From: Leptasterias polaris
Taxonomy: Eukaryota; Echinodermata; Asteroidea; Forcipulatida; Asteriidae
Assembly: GCA_037783415.1 (NCBI GenBank)
Contig: JAZGTN010000063.1
Span: 62,001-126,000 of the forward strand
DNA: 64,000 nt
Direction: 5' to 3'
Below, piece by piece: positions 23,300 through 35,767 of the stretch (the first letter of the stretch is position 1; the number at the start of each line of letters is the position of its first letter). The position numbers were made by a program, and so were the translations under genes. The notes below the pieces were generated by a model. That model had not been told where the DNA came from. It ran no database searches and was given only the letters and a program-made list of their open reading frames with translations.

Positions 23300-24490
23300 T
23301 TTACGCTTAGGATATTAGGTCACATGCATGGTTGTGTAAATAGTTTTTTTTTTACTTGAAATTTTGTTTATGAAACTGCTGTTACATGGGTCACCAACTG
23401 TTTCAGGTATGTTGACAAAAATTTACCGTGAATGCTCAGGCGTATACGTAAGCCTGTGACGGTTACACGGTTAAGTGACAGATGTTACGGTTAAACGTTC
23501 ACATTTGTACGGTTCGGATAAACGTTGAAAAATTCACTTAAAAAGTGCCGTGTTTATATGCTGACCATAATAACTGCGATCACAATTTTCACAGCACAAT
23601 ATCCCATAAAACACACACACATAATATCATTCCCAATTTACAGACTCGTAGTCTTTGTTATTTCAATACAACTGTGCGTGCAGCAATTTGTGAGAAACAT
23701 TAAACGCTAGGGGGCGTTCCACAACAATTCGATTGCGCAACATGCTCGCTTTTGCAGGTGCGCATAAGTCAAAATTCTGCAATAAAGAAGGAAGACACAA
23801 TGTTTTTGATCACATGCTGGTTGTGTAAACAGTTTTTTTTACATGAAATGTTGTTTATGAAACTGCTGTTACACGGGTCATCAACTGTTTCAGATTTACG
23901 GTTACACGTTTACAAAAAAATAACCGTGAATGCGCAGGCTTATACGTAAGCCTGTGACGGTTACACGGTTAAGTGACAGATCTTACGGTTAAACGTTCAC
24001 ATTTGTACGGTTCGGATAAACGTTGAAAATTTCACTTGAAAAGTGCTGCGAAATGCTGACCATAATAATTGCCACACACACCTATATCGTTTCCAATACT
24101 TTGTGTGCGGCATTAGTTGCAAGAAACATTGAACGCTACAGGGCGTTCCACAACAAATCGATTGCACGGTTACCCGGTGAATCAAACGATAATCCTGTTA
24201 AACGTTTAAATGTTTACGTTTACATTTAAATGCCGAGGCTTTGTAAGCCTGCCTGTGACGGTCACACGGTTAACCATCCGATCAACCGGTTGAACATCTA
24301 CATTATTACGGTTCGGATAAATGTTGAAAAATCATCCTCAAAAAGTGTCGCGAAATTTTGAACCGTCCACATTTATTATGGTTCGGATAAATGTTGAAAA
24401 ATCATCCTCAAAAAGTGTCGCGAAATTTTGAACCGTTCACATTTATTATGGTCGTTTCAGAAATTATTACGAGTTTACTAAAAATTAACT
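23300..24490. repeat. GGTTAAGTGACAG-type tandem repeats, copy B
   Basis: Same family as 18700-20430. A 60-70 bp local duplication (GGATAAATGTTGAAAAATCA) is present at 24310-24440. Confidence 0.75.
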
Positions 24491-25751
24491 GTAAATGCAT
24501 GTAAACAAAAATGATGTTGTATTTAATTCGTAATCGTAAAAATTGTTCTACCCTGAAATGCCAATCGAGTATGTTATATTTGTTTAGGCTAAAACAGTCA
24601 ATTCATATGGGATACGATTGTATTGTAATTTTGTCTCTTCCACAACCCCAAATCCAACACTGACCGTTTAGCCATGGAAAAACTAATTTCTCTTTACCAC
24701 TCCTTTCCTCAGTCAGCTTTTTATTGCCTTATTGCAAGCGCCATCAAGTTTTGTAACTGATACATCGCGGTTTCCTGAAGTAATGCCTTTGCACAAGAAA
24801 TGTTAAACATATCGTTTTCCCGGCGAACGGGACCTAAGCGCATACAAGTTTGCCACCCCAAAACATGGACAAGAACACGGCGCTCATATTCTTTACGTCC
24901 ACGGTGAAATCTGAATAACTATCTGACTACACAACGACGACGCTGCGCTGATAGCAAGACAAATTCTTTTCGATTCTTGTGAATGAACGTAGACTTGTGT
25001 CAGTCGGCGACAGGAATGATGACTCCATGTATATTCTACATAAACGTCTACAACACGGGTCATAAATGGGTTTAGGGCTTGAACGAATCTAGGAAACCCT
25101 AGAAAGATTGAGGGCGCTATAGGAGTTTAACGGTGCGGTTTTTTTTTAACTTAAAAAAAGGGAAAATTTTACTCTGTCGTTAATAAACACATATCAAATT
25201 CAAGTCAGAGTACCCATGGCGTTCAATTTGCCTGAGAATTTTATTTTTTTTTTCTACTGACAATGTTTTAATAAGTTTTGATGCTTTTAAACTGATTGTC
25301 TATAAAACCTTTCTTGTTTTAAGAAACATTTGTGTTATCTAGGACGTTAAATTTGAGCTTAATTGAAAAAACTGTGTTTCTAGAAGTCGGATTTGTTTTC
25401 ACTATCTCCATGTGTTTTGTACACGGGCGAAAATGCGCAATAAATGACGTCATTTTGACGTCGTTCCACATTTTAGGCCAAAAAGCACATCTACAGTACC
25501 CAAGAGGTCTAAAACTGAAAAAAGTTTGACGATCGGTCGTCTACTTTTTGAGATAGAGTGGTCTAAAGTCTGGCTAATTAAATATTCACCTCGCTGTAAA
25601 GTGGCTAATTAATTAAGAATTTTAACATTTTTTACATTTAGAGTTAAGTTTATGTTCTAAGCTTCAATTTGATATATGATTTAACTCTTTCGTATTTGCG
25701 CTCTAGGATATTAGGCTTAAAGAAAAAAACAAAGAATAATAATAATAATAA

Positions 25752-25790
25752 CTAGACTTGAGGTGTTTGTGTACAAACACGAAGCTGTTC
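25752..25790 (-). repeat. Helitron-like 3' terminus (hairpin + CTAG)
   Basis: On the minus strand GTGTTTGTACACAAACAC, then CTCAAGT, then CTAG|T at 25755-25752. Confidence 0.6.
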
Positions 25791-25829
25791 CGGTTTTCTG
25801 ATTCATAAACAAAATTTAACCCTTGTCTA

Positions 25830-26625
25830 ACATTTACTGCTCAAATGGTTTATAACTGAAAAGAAATTGAATATCGGTTGTGTAGTTCTTGAGATGTGGT
25901 CTCACTTCCGGTTGACCTGGAAGTAAAGGTCAACATGGGGTCATGGTTACCCAAGGCTAATCTGCAATGCCCAAGGAGTCTATAACTGAAAAAAGTTTGA
26001 AAATCGGCTGTGTAACTCTTGAGATATGGTCCCACTTCCGGTTGACCCATAGGTAAAGGTCAACATGGGGTCACGGTTACCCAAGGCTAGTCTTCAATGC
26101 CCAACGAGTCTATAACTGAAAACAGTTTGAAAATCGGTTGTGTAGTTCTTGAGATATGGTCTTACTTCCGGTTGACTTGGAAGTAAAGGTCAACATGCGG
26201 TCACGGTTATCAAGTTTGATCTACAATGCCCAAGGAGTTTATAACTGAAAAAAGTTTGAAAATCGGTTGTGTAATTCTTGAGATATGGTCCCACTTCCGG
26301 TTGACCCGGAAGTAAAGGTCAACATGGGGTCACGGTTACCCAAGGCTTATCTGCAATGCCCAAGGAGTCTATAACTGAACAAAGTTTGAAAATCGGTTAT
26401 GTAGTTCTTGAGATATGGTCCCACTTCAGGTTGACCCGGAAGTAAAGGTTTACATGAGATCACGGTTATCCAAGGTTGATCTACAATGCCCAAGGAGTCT
26501 ATAACTAAAAACAGTTTGAAAAACGATTGTGTAGTTCTTGAGATATGGTCCCACTTCCGGTTGACCCGGAAGTAAAGGTCAACATGGGTTCACTGTTACC
26601 CAAGGCTTTTCGAGATACAGTGATC
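25830..26625. repeat. About 120-bp satellite array 3 with DR5 motifs
   Basis: Six monomers. Exact DR5 cores occur near 25928, 26057 and 26314, and variants near 26185 and 26575. The array ends abruptly in the TAATTA linker. Confidence 0.85.
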
Positions 26626-26779
26626 TCAAGATTGGCTAATTAAATATTCACCTCACTGTAAATGGGCAAATTAATTCAGAATAATAAAAAAAATTACATT
26701 GAGAGTTAAGCTCATGTACTAAGCTTCAATTTGATATAGGATCTAACTCTTTCATATTTGTACGCTTTAGGATATTAGG

Positions 26780-27590
26780 TCAGATGCAAGGTTGTGTAAA
26801 AAGGTTTTTTTACTTGTAATTTTGTTCATGAAACTGCTGTTACACGGGTCACCAACTGTTTCAGAAACGGTATGTTGACCAAAAATAACCGTGAATGCTC
26901 AGGCTTATACATAAGCCTGTGACGGTTACACGGTTAAGTGACAGATCTTACGGTTAAACGTTTACATTTATTTGTACGGTTCGGATAAACGTTGAAAAAA
27001 TCACTTAAAAAGTGCCGCGTAATGCTGACCATAATAACTGTGATCACGATTTTCACAGCACAATATCCCATAAAACACACATATCATTCCCAATTTACAG
27101 ACTCATAGTCTTTGTTATTTCATTACATCTGTGCGTGTAGCAATATTTGTGAGAAACATTGCACGCTAGGGGGCATTCCACAACAATTCGTGAATGCGCA
27201 GGCTTATACGTAAGCCTGTGACGGTTACACGGTTAAGTGACAGATCTTATGGTTAAACGTTTACATTTATTTGTACGGTTCGGATAAACGTTGAAAAAAT
27301 CACTTAAAAAGTGCCGAGTAATGCTGACCATAATAACTGTGATCACGATTTTCACAGCACAATTATATCCCATAAAACACACACTTATCATTCCCAATTT
27401 ACAGACTCATAGTCTTTGTTATTTCATTACATCTGTGCGTGTAGCAATATTTGTGAGAAACATTGCACGCTAGGGGGCATTCCACAACAATTCGTGAATG
27501 CGCAGGCTTATACGTAAGCCTGTGACGGTTACACGGTTAAGTGACAGATCTTACGGTTAAACGTTTACACTATATAATAATTGCGATCAT
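26780..27590. repeat. GGTTAAGTGACAG-type tandem repeats, copy C
   Basis: Two units of about 305 bp in near-perfect tandem (26880-27185 and 27185-27490), a recent local duplication, plus the start of a third. Confidence 0.8.
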
Positions 27591-27639
27591 GATTTACAAA
27601 GCACATGATCAGATGTGACAAACACACATGTCGTTTCCA

Positions 27640-27935
27640 ATCAGGCTCGTAGTCTTTAACCATTTCGCTTATTCGTTACGGTCTTGCTCATTTGTAATCA
27701 TTACGCTTAACACTATATCATTCAATGATTCACCACAAGCAACATGAATGATAGCACCGTGTCAATGTTCAGAATTAATTTGCTTTTATCTGAATCTTTT
27801 GCTCATTCGTAACCATTTCGTTCATTCGTAACCATTACACTTGATGATAAAGATTGGAAGTCTCTGAATTACACTTAACACTACATATGATTCACCACAA
27901 GACACACATTGATAGCACCATTTCGATGTTCATTT
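27640..27935. repeat. Imperfect direct duplication, about 200 bp
   Basis: Shared phrases in order: GCTCATTNGTAA, CATTAC, TTAACACTA and ATGATTCACCACAAG. The 27,940-29,100 stretch after it holds a tRNA-like segment and no recognised gene. Confidence 0.5.
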
Positions 27936-28639
27936 ATAAAATGTGTATGCCGTGTAAGCTTCCAAATCTTGGGCAGGTGTATTCGTCCGTGCACGGTCCA
28001 CTTTTACGTAGACGGAGTATTATAATGCCTATCGAAGCCACACAGGTTTGCCTTCTCTGATAGTAAGTTTCAGAAAGAAATTGCTGTCACTTTGTGGTGA
28101 ATGACAACACATGTAAAGCGAAAAACTGCAAAAATAGCGCTACTCGAACAAGTTTTTGTCGCCTGACTGCCTAACCCGGTGCGTTGTACAACGTACTACC
28201 TATGCTGAGGCAGATGAAGCACACACATTGCACTTGATTGAAATGATTCTGAGTAAGCATATTTAATCAGAATAAGCAGTGATTGCTAGTATTAAAACAA
28301 AATAATTCTGACTTCGTAAGCAAGATGATTTTGTGTGTACACAAATCGTTCTGTGAAATCGTTGTATTTCAGGCTATATAGATTATAATCATCGATGTAG
28401 AAATAGACCATGATATATAAATTATAATCAACTCTTGCAAGTGCTCTTTAGTGTTTAACCATACCACTTCCTCCATGACCATACATACCACAAAATAATT
28501 CTGTTTTATTTTCCGGGAAAATGAAATTCTCAGGAGCCAAAAATAGGAAAAAGAATATGTGGTACTGTTCGTTTTAATGTAGGTACAAGTTTCTCATTGT
28601 TAAAAAAATGTAAAATGTACGCTTTCATTATATTGAAAT

Positions 28640-28728
28640 CGTCGAGATCCCGAAGGGCCTCGAACCTGCGATCATTGGCTTGGTAATAAACGCGGTAAAC
28701 CGCGGTGCCATCAGACCATCATGACATT
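28640..28728 (-). other. tRNA-like sequence (SINE head or tRNA pseudogene)
   Basis: The minus strand has an A-box-like TGGTCTGATGGCACCG and a B-box-like GGTTCGAGGCCC about 35 bases apart. The acceptor stem does not pair well and there is no clear body or A tail, so a functional tRNA is unlikely. Confidence 0.45.
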
Positions 28729-29281
28729 AGCTCTGATTTTATACCTTATATTATTACTCTATATATTGAATAGACTTGTTCAAAGTCCGCCATCGTTGCA
28801 GTCTCATGTCAACAGTACAAAGAATATGACAGCATCTGGCGCACACGGCCTCAGGACTTAGTACGAGTTTACACTGTTCTTCATTACTTTGTACACGGAT
28901 ACGAAACACGCTATAAATGATGTCACGATGACGTGACATACAAAATTATGTCATTGTGCACAACTTCAATACCCAGAGAGTCAACAGCTGAAGAAAATTT
29001 GAAAATTTGACGTTTAATTTTGGGAGATATGGTGGTAACAAGATTGCTTAATTAAATATTCATGTCATTATAACTCAGCTAATTGATTAAGAAATTAAAC
29101 AGTATAACATTTAGTGATTAAGTTATGTACTAAGCTTCGATTCAAAATAGGACTCAAGTCTGTCATTTATACTGTTTCTAAGATTACGAATAAAGAAAAA
29201 TCGTGTGTTAAACCTATGGCGTTTTGGTGGAAACAAAAAATACGTTTGTAAAACGTTTTTAAAATCTCGACGATTACAATA

Positions 29282-29308
29282 GCTGTTCCGATCAGATCGG
29301 AACAGCTA
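29282..29308. repeat. AGCTGTTCCG hairpin
   Basis: AGCTGTTCCGATC pairs perfectly with its complement GATCGGAACAGCT. It precedes another CTAG terminus at 29319. Confidence 0.7.
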
Positions 29309-29318
29309 ATAATAAAAA

Positions 29319-29362
29319 CTAGACATTAGGTGTTAATTTGTGTACAAACACGAAGCTGTTCC
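29319..29362 (-). repeat. Helitron-like 3' terminus (hairpin + CTAG)
   Basis: Same arrangement as 22355-22390 but with a 5-base insertion in one hairpin arm. CTAG|T lies at 29322-29319 on the minus strand. Confidence 0.5.
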
Positions 29363-29394
29363 GGTTTTCTGATTCATAAACAAAATTTAACAAC

Positions 29395-29540
29395 TAGAAA
29401 TAAAGGTCAGCATGGGGGTCATGGTAACCCTTGTCTAACATTTACTGCTCAAATGGTTTATAACTGGAAAGAAATAGAAAATCGGTTGTGTAGTTCTTGA
29501 GATATGGTCCCACTTCCGGTCCCACTTCCTGTTTCAGAAA
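29395..29540. repeat. DR5 satellite remnant
   Basis: One monomer, with a six-base spacer (AGGTCA-GCATGG-GGGTCA), truncated and fused to the next repeat family. Confidence 0.65.
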
Positions 29541-29544
29541 TGGT

Positions 29545-31290
29545 ATGTTTACCAAAAATAACCGTGAATGCTCAGGCTAATATACATAAGCCTGTGACGG
29601 CACGGTTAAGTGACAGATCTTACGGTTAAACGTTTACATTTATTTGTACGGTTCGAATAAACGTTGAAAAAATCACTTAAGAAGTGCCGCGTAATGCTGA
29701 CCATAATAACTGTGATCACGATTTTCACAGCACAATTTATCCCATAAAACACACACTTATCATTCCAATTTACAGACTCATAGTCTTTGTTATTTCAATA
29801 CATCTGTGCGTGTAGTAATATTTGTGAGAAACATTGCACGCTAGGGGGCGTTCCACAACAATTCGTGAATGCGCAGGCTTATACGTAAGCCTGTGACGGT
29901 TACACGGTTAAGTGACAGATCTTACGGTTAAACGTTCACATTTGTACGGTTCGGATAAACGTTGAAAAATTCACTTGAAAAGTGCTGCGAAATGCTGACC
30001 ATAATAACTGTGATCACGATTTTCACAGCACAATATCCCATAAAACACACACTTATCATTCCCAATTTACAGACTCATAGTCTTTGTTATTTCATTACAT
30101 CTGTGCGTGTAGTAATATTTGTGAGAAACATTGCACGCTAGGGGGCGTTCCACAACAATTCGTGAATGCGCAGGCCTGTGACGGTTACACGATTAAGTGA
30201 CAGATCTTACGGTTAAACGTTCACATTTGTACGGTTCGGATAAACGTTGAAAAATTCACTTGAAAAGTGCTGCGAAATGCTGACCATAATAATTGCCAAA
30301 CACACCTATATCGTTTCCAATTTACAGGCTTAATTCTTTGTTATTTCATTACTTTGCGTGCGGCATTAGTTGAAAGAAACATTGAACGCTAGAGGGCGTT
30401 CCACAACAAATCGATTGCACGGTTAACCAAATGATAATCCTGTTAAACGTTTAAATATTTACGTTTATATTTAAATGCTGAGGCTTTGTAAGCCTGCCTG
30501 TGACGGTCACACGGTTAACCATTCGATCAACCGGTTGAACATCTACATTATTACGGTTCGGATAAATGTTGAAAAATCATCCTCAAAAGTGTCGCGAAAT
30601 TTTGACCATAATAAATGTGAACGGTTACACATGTAACTGACCGTTTCAGAAATGATTACGAGTTTACTAAAAAATAACTGTAAATGCATACGTAAACAAA
30701 ATGATGTTGTATTTAATTCGTAATCGTAACAATTTTTCTACCCTGAAATGCCAATCGAGTATGTTATATTTATTTAGGCTAAAACAGTAAATTCATATGG
30801 GATACGATTGTATTGTAATTTTGTCTCTTCACACCCCCAAATCCAACACTGACCGTTTAGCCATGAAAAACGAATTTCTCTTTACCACACCTTTACTCAA
30901 TCAGCTCTTTTTATTGCTAAAACATATCGTTTTCCGGCAAACGGGACCCAAGAGCAGACAAGTCTACAACGCCGGATATTTCTCATAAAACACGGCATAA
31001 CAGGTTTTCGTTGTCTACGCTAAAAAAAAACCTTAATAATGACCTGCAGATCTGAGTGGTGGTACACGACGACATGAACCTCAGAGCTACAATCTTTTCA
31101 AAATTTTAAAATTTGACTGCTTTTCGTATATAAACACATATAAAATTCTAGACAGAGTACCCATGGCGTTCAATTTGTCTGAGAATTTGGGTTTATTTTC
31201 TACTGACAATGTTTTAATACGTTTTGATGCTTTTAAACTGAGCGTCAATCAAATCTTTCTTGTTTTAAGAAACATTTGAGATAACATCAC
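29545..31290. repeat. Higher-order repeat copy D (right part)
   Basis: Three GGTTAAGTGACAG-type units (29560-30420) are followed by the segment with GCCAATCGAG (30750) and the segment ending TTTTAAGAAACATTTG (31275). It parallels copies A and B and stops near the Gypsy insertion. Confidence 0.7.
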
Positions 31291-31363
31291 GACTTTGTTG
31301 TCACATGGTCATTGTGTAAATCATCATCAGGTCGTTGACAGTACAAAATGAAGAGACCATGAG

Positions 31364-31427
31364 TGTCGTATCCTAGACAAACATGATCTTATTTGTGTAA
31401 CAATGTTTCAGTTGAGTGATTCTGAAG
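31364..31427 (+). repeat. 5' LTR, truncated
   Basis: Begins TGTCGTATCCTAG and ends at ATTCTGAAG. Compared with the 3' LTR it lacks about 20 bp internally and the whole second half, with its TATA box and poly(A) signal. A primer-binding-type TGGCGACGAGGAT follows at 31433. Confidence 0.8.
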
Positions 31428-31431
31428 GCAT

Positions 31432-32326
31432 TTGGCGACGAGGATAAAGAGCGGCGTGGCAACGAAGGCCTCCGGAGGGTATGCTAGCATTCTTCAACCC
31501 CCTCCTTTCCTAAATGAACCTGGTGATCTCCAATATTGTGGAAGCAATGGATTTCCCTCTACAAAACCTACCTTACAGCAATTGGAGGTGATGAAGATTT
31601 CAGCCATGGGAGACAGAGAGCACTACTACACTGCTTGGGCGTAGAAGGGCAAAGAATTTACTACACTTTGCCGGGATGCAACGATTCTCCGTCAGCCGGT
31701 ATGAACTTGTTTGACCATACCTTACAAATTCTACAGTTACAATTTCAACCAGCACTTAATGTTGTAGCTGAAAGATACAGATTCAGACAACGTGCACAGC
31801 AGAATGGTGAGAGAATTGACAGTTTCATCGCTGCTTTACGAGAACTTGCAAAAACTTGTGACTTTGGCGATTTCACAGATCAAATGCTAAGAGACCAGAT
31901 TGTGGAAAAGACCAACAGTGCTAAAATAAGAGAAAGGTTGCTGATGGAAAAAGATTTGACGCTGGCTAAGGCAAGAGAAGTTTCATGTAGAGTTGAAAAT
32001 GCTGTTCCGTGAACAAAGTTGGCGGGAAAACGAAACGGGCACCTGTAACAATTAGGCCACACCCAAATATTCAGCACATACGGGAACAATCACAAGGCAG
32101 CAAAGTCAGCGTACATGCTACAGATGTGGTTCTACCCAGCACCTTGCCAATGATTCAAGTTGCCCTGCTAAAGACTCGACATGCCTTAAGTGCAACAGAT
32201 TGGATCATTTCCGTGCAGTATGTCGTTCTACAAGTACATGTACAAACGGTGCAAGACCGCAAGGGACAACTCAGCGTCGTTGGCGTCAAGTTCATCAAGT
32301 TACAGAAGATGACATCGAAGTTCTAA
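31432..32326 (+). pseudogene. Gypsy gag, with two CCHC zinc knuckles
   Basis: Encodes the structural nucleocapsid precursor. A capsid-like segment at 31536-32012 has FRQRAQQNGERIDSFIAALR and IREKLL-like text typical of invertebrate Gypsy gag. It ends in a stop. In another frame (about 32116-32210) two knuckles follow: CYRCGSTQH with an unusually spaced last Cys, then CLKCNRLDHFRAVC (C-x2-C-x4-H-x4-C). At least two frameshifts separate start, capsid and nucleocapsid parts. Non-functional. Confidence 0.85.
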
Positions 32327-34080
32327 TGACTGAGTCGTCACCAGACAACCCCAACCCATTACATTGCCAGGTACGCATAAATGATGTGGCTCTACCTCTT
32401 ATGGTAGATACTGTACAGGCTCGGGTGTCACCATATTGACTAAACGAACTTTTGAAAAACATTTCTTAAGCGATGCTCTCCAAACTCCGAATGAACACCA
32501 AAGATAAAGGATAACAACAAAGATAAAGGTTATTGGATGTTTTGAATGTAAAATTAAGTATGGTAAATACTCATGTGAAACGATGGTTTTTGTGGTTGAT
32601 CAAGGTAGCGATATAATGGGTAGAGATTTGATCAAGGCCCTCCATATCAAGATTGATGGTAATTCATTATCATGTATGAATGAGGTAGAAGCGAATAAGC
32701 AAGTACAAGATAAGTTTAATGCCAAGTTACAAATGATTTTGGTGAATTGTTTACTACTTCAATTGAGCTGCCATGTGTGAAAGGTTTTGTTCATAAAGTA
32801 AAGATTGACAGCAAGGTTACTCCAGTAAGCCAAAAGTTGTGTCGTTTACCATTCGAGGCAAGAGAAAAAGTGTCTGAAAAACTAATCGAACTTGAAAAGC
32901 AAGGAGTAATAGAAAAAATGTAGCATGGAAAAAATCAGGTGATGTGAGAATTTGCGTTGATCTTTAGACAGGTAAACAAGGCAATAATACCAGATAAATT
33001 TCCTTTGCCTAAGATAGATGAGATTCTATGTGAGTTACAGAATTCGTCAATTTTTTCACAACTTGATTTGGCCTTGGCATATCACCAGTTACCATTGCAC
33101 AAAGAATCTAGACCACTTACAGCATTTATAACGCATGAAGGCCTATTTCAGTACAAACGAATGTGTTTTGGTTTGTCATCTGCTCCTTCGGCATTCCAGA
33201 AAATGATGAGTATAATCTTAAGTCGTTTGAAGGGTGTACAATGCTATTTAGATGATGTAATTATCTATGGTAAAACTCAAGCCGAACATGATGAAAATCT
33301 AAAGAAAGTTTGTACTAGACTACAGAAGTATGGTGTGAAGTTGAACAATGAGAAATGTGTGATCGCAAAGAAAAGCATAAAATTCCTGGGTCACTCGATC
33401 AGTGAAAAGGGTATACAACCCGACGATAAATTCCGAGCATTGGTCGATGCTCAAATTCCTCATGACAAAAAGTCATTGAGGTCTTTCTTGGGACTAGCCG
33501 GGTATTTTGCTAAATACATTCCCAAGTTTGCTGACATTGTTGAACCATTGCGATCACTAATCAGAACAGACAGTAAATTTGTATGGTGTGATTTAACTCA
33601 GGAAAGTTTTGACCAACTACGCTTAATGATTAGCAAAAGTCCTTGCTTAGCAATGTATGATCCAGAGCTTGATATTCATGTCACTACAGATGCATCTGAT
33701 TAGGATTAGGTGCTGTGCTTACACAATTTAAAGATGGCATTGAATTTACTGTAGAATGTGCAAGCCGAACACTTTCTGAAGCAGAAAGAAAATATTCAGT
33801 CAGTGAAAAAGAGGCACTTGCGTGCGTTTGGGCTTGCGAAAAATGGAACACATATCTGTGGGGCAGAAAATTTACGCTAACAACTGATCATCAAGCTCTA
33901 GTAACACAACTTGGTCAAAGCTACATGTACACACATGTATGCGTATTGCGCGCTGGTCATGTAGACTCATGAAGTACAATTTTGAAGTTCAATACAAGCG
34001 TGGTGATCAAATCAAAGTTGCTGATGGATTATCAAGATTACCTGTACCAGCTAATGAAGATGAATATGATAAGGAAGATG
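32327..34080 (+). pseudogene. Gypsy pol: protease, reverse transcriptase and RNase H (broken)
   Basis: The protease active site begins as LPLMVDT near 32395 and is immediately frameshifted. The downstream SGVTILT motif lies in another frame. The reverse transcriptase runs from about 32790, with stops near 32920 and 32966, through QLDLALAYHQL and FGLSSAPSAFQ to the catalytic YLDD at 33245-33256 and LGHSISEKGI. RNase H follows with TTDASD, a one-codon stop, then [15 protein letters not shown] and TTDHQAL at about 33885. A further frameshift occurs near 33925. The motif order is classic Ty3/Gypsy. Confidence 0.92.
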
Positions 34081-34099
34081 AAGTGCCAAGTAATACTTG

Positions 34100-35447
34100 A
34101 AAATATTAGCAAATGTGTAAATGTAAAAAGACTGAAACAAGCAGTAGAAAACGATGAGGTACAAAACATCGTTAAACGCTACATTACGAATGGTTGGCCT
34201 AGAAAATTAAATGGTATCGATCCTAAGGAAGCAGAAGTTTTGAAACCATCATCAAAGATGAATTATCAGTGTGTAATGATATAATTATGAGAAGTGATAG
34301 AATTATTGTTCCTAGAGAACTAACGAGTGTGATTGTTAACCTACATGTAGCTCATGAATCTCATCAGGGAATAACTCGTACTAAACAAAGACTTAGAGAG
34401 TTGCACTGGTGGCCATGTCAAAATACATGTAATGACAAGAGTATTAAGCAGAGAACTGCTCCATTACATGATACCAGTTGAGTATCCTGAAAAACCATGG
34501 AGTAAGGTAGCAATTGGAGGACCTTTTGAACGGGCTGTCAAGGAGTGTAGTACATGTATATCAATTACACTGATAGATTACCATAGTAAATGGCCCGAAG
34601 TTGCTTTTACGTCCTCAGTCACAACTACGAAAGTGATAACATTTTTGAAGACGATTTTTAGCAGAGAAGGTTTCCCAGACGAAATTATATCAGATAATGG
34701 AGTACAATTTACTTCCAATAAGTTTAAGAATTTCCTAAGGACCCGAGGTATTAAGCATGGGTTCTCCTCATTGTACTATCCACAAAGTAACGGTGCTGTA
34801 GAGAGATTCAACCGTGTACTGAAAAGTGTGGTGCAAAATGCAATTAACTTAAACAAACCATGGAAACATTCTGTGTACGAGTTTCTTGCAGTCTACAGGG
34901 CAACACCCCATGCGACAACGGGCATTGCACCCTCTGTTTTATTACATGGTAGACACATGAGAACACGTTTAAATATTGCAGGGTTGCAAACAGTTAGCCC
35001 ATCAATGGGAAGTCATGTAGAAAAGGTGCATTCCAAGCAAATGAAGTACAAAGTACAAAGCACAGGTGGATAAGAAAAGAAATGCCAAAGAAGTTGAGTT
35101 TAAAGTAGGAGACTGGGTACAAATAAGAAAGAAAGGCTGGCATTGTTGTAAAAGGTGACAAGAAGTACACAGAACCAGTTCAAATTGCGAGAAGAGTTGG
35201 TCCCCACACGTACCAAATAGATGATGAAAGAAGGTGGAATGTGAATCGACTCATTCTAGCGCGACAACCGAGTGTAGATATTGATTCAATGATAACTGAT
35301 TTTGATATAAGTGAAAGTGAGACAGAACCAGAAAAACCTACAGGACAAATTTCCGAGGAAACCGGAAAGGTTCTGGAAATAGAACGACGGAGAGGTACAA
35401 GAAATAGACGTCCTCCTGTATGGCTTAAAGATTATGTTAGATATTAG
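34100..35447 (+). pseudogene. Gypsy integrase (lacks part of catalytic core)
   Basis: The N-terminal HHCC domain is recognisable as HVAHESHQGITRTKQRLRELHWWP at 34345-34415, with its end disrupted. The core resumes at 34432. The segment that should hold the first catalytic Asp reads KVAIGGPF, with the Asp-containing codons missing. The second Asp (SDNGVQF, residue 88 of this ORF) and the Glu (NGAVERF, residue 124) are present with the expected 35-residue spacing. A C-terminal GDWVQIRKK segment and an RRPPVWLKDYV tail end at 35447. Integration activity is not expected. Confidence 0.88.
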
Positions 35448-35576
35448 AAGAAGCAGAGGAAAACAAGTAATTACAAACGAAGTCAAGAAGGTTCAATTAA
35501 CTTAATGTTGTTTGATTTATTTACAACAGTTTCCGACTTGATTATTATAAAATTATACTTATGTTACATAATTAAC

Positions 35577-35767
35577 GAAAAGGGGAGATGTCGTATCTTA
35601 GAGAAACATGATCTTATTTATGTATGGCCTAAGATGCGTGACGTAACAATGTTTCAGTTGAGTGATTCTGAAGTGTGTATATAAGAACATAGATTTGTAT
35701 AATAAAGTGGTTGAAGTCTATCACCAAGTTCAAGTGGTTACTTAGCGTACAATTACTGCTTACAACA
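35577..35767 (+). repeat. Polypurine tract and 3' LTR
   Basis: GAAAAGGGGAGA (35577-35588) directly precedes an LTR running from TGTCGTATCTTAG (35589) to CTTACAACA (35767), 179 bp. TATATAAG lies near 35678 and AATAAAG at 35701. Confidence 0.85.

Larger units (their letters stand above)
21671..25750. repeat. Higher-order repeat copy B (about 4.1 kb)
   Basis: Repeats the segment order of copy A. The landmark GCCAATCGAG lies at 20478 in A and 24560 in B, a spacing of 4082 bp. The TAATTA linkers near 21455 and 25570 give a similar spacing. Confidence 0.75.
31364..35767 (+). mobile_element. Ty3/Gypsy LTR retrotransposon (decayed)
   Basis: Order is LTR, primer-binding site, gag with zinc knuckles, protease, reverse transcriptase, RNase H, integrase, polypurine tract, LTR. 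Integrase after RNase H defines Ty3/Gypsy order. Frameshifts and stops occur in every domain. No 5-bp target duplication is seen. The element is antisense to PLAG, inside its inferred intron. Confidence 0.92.

Noticed and set aside
28640..28728. Functional tRNA gene
   Set aside because: A and B boxes are present but the acceptor stem does not pair and the anticodon arm is irregular.
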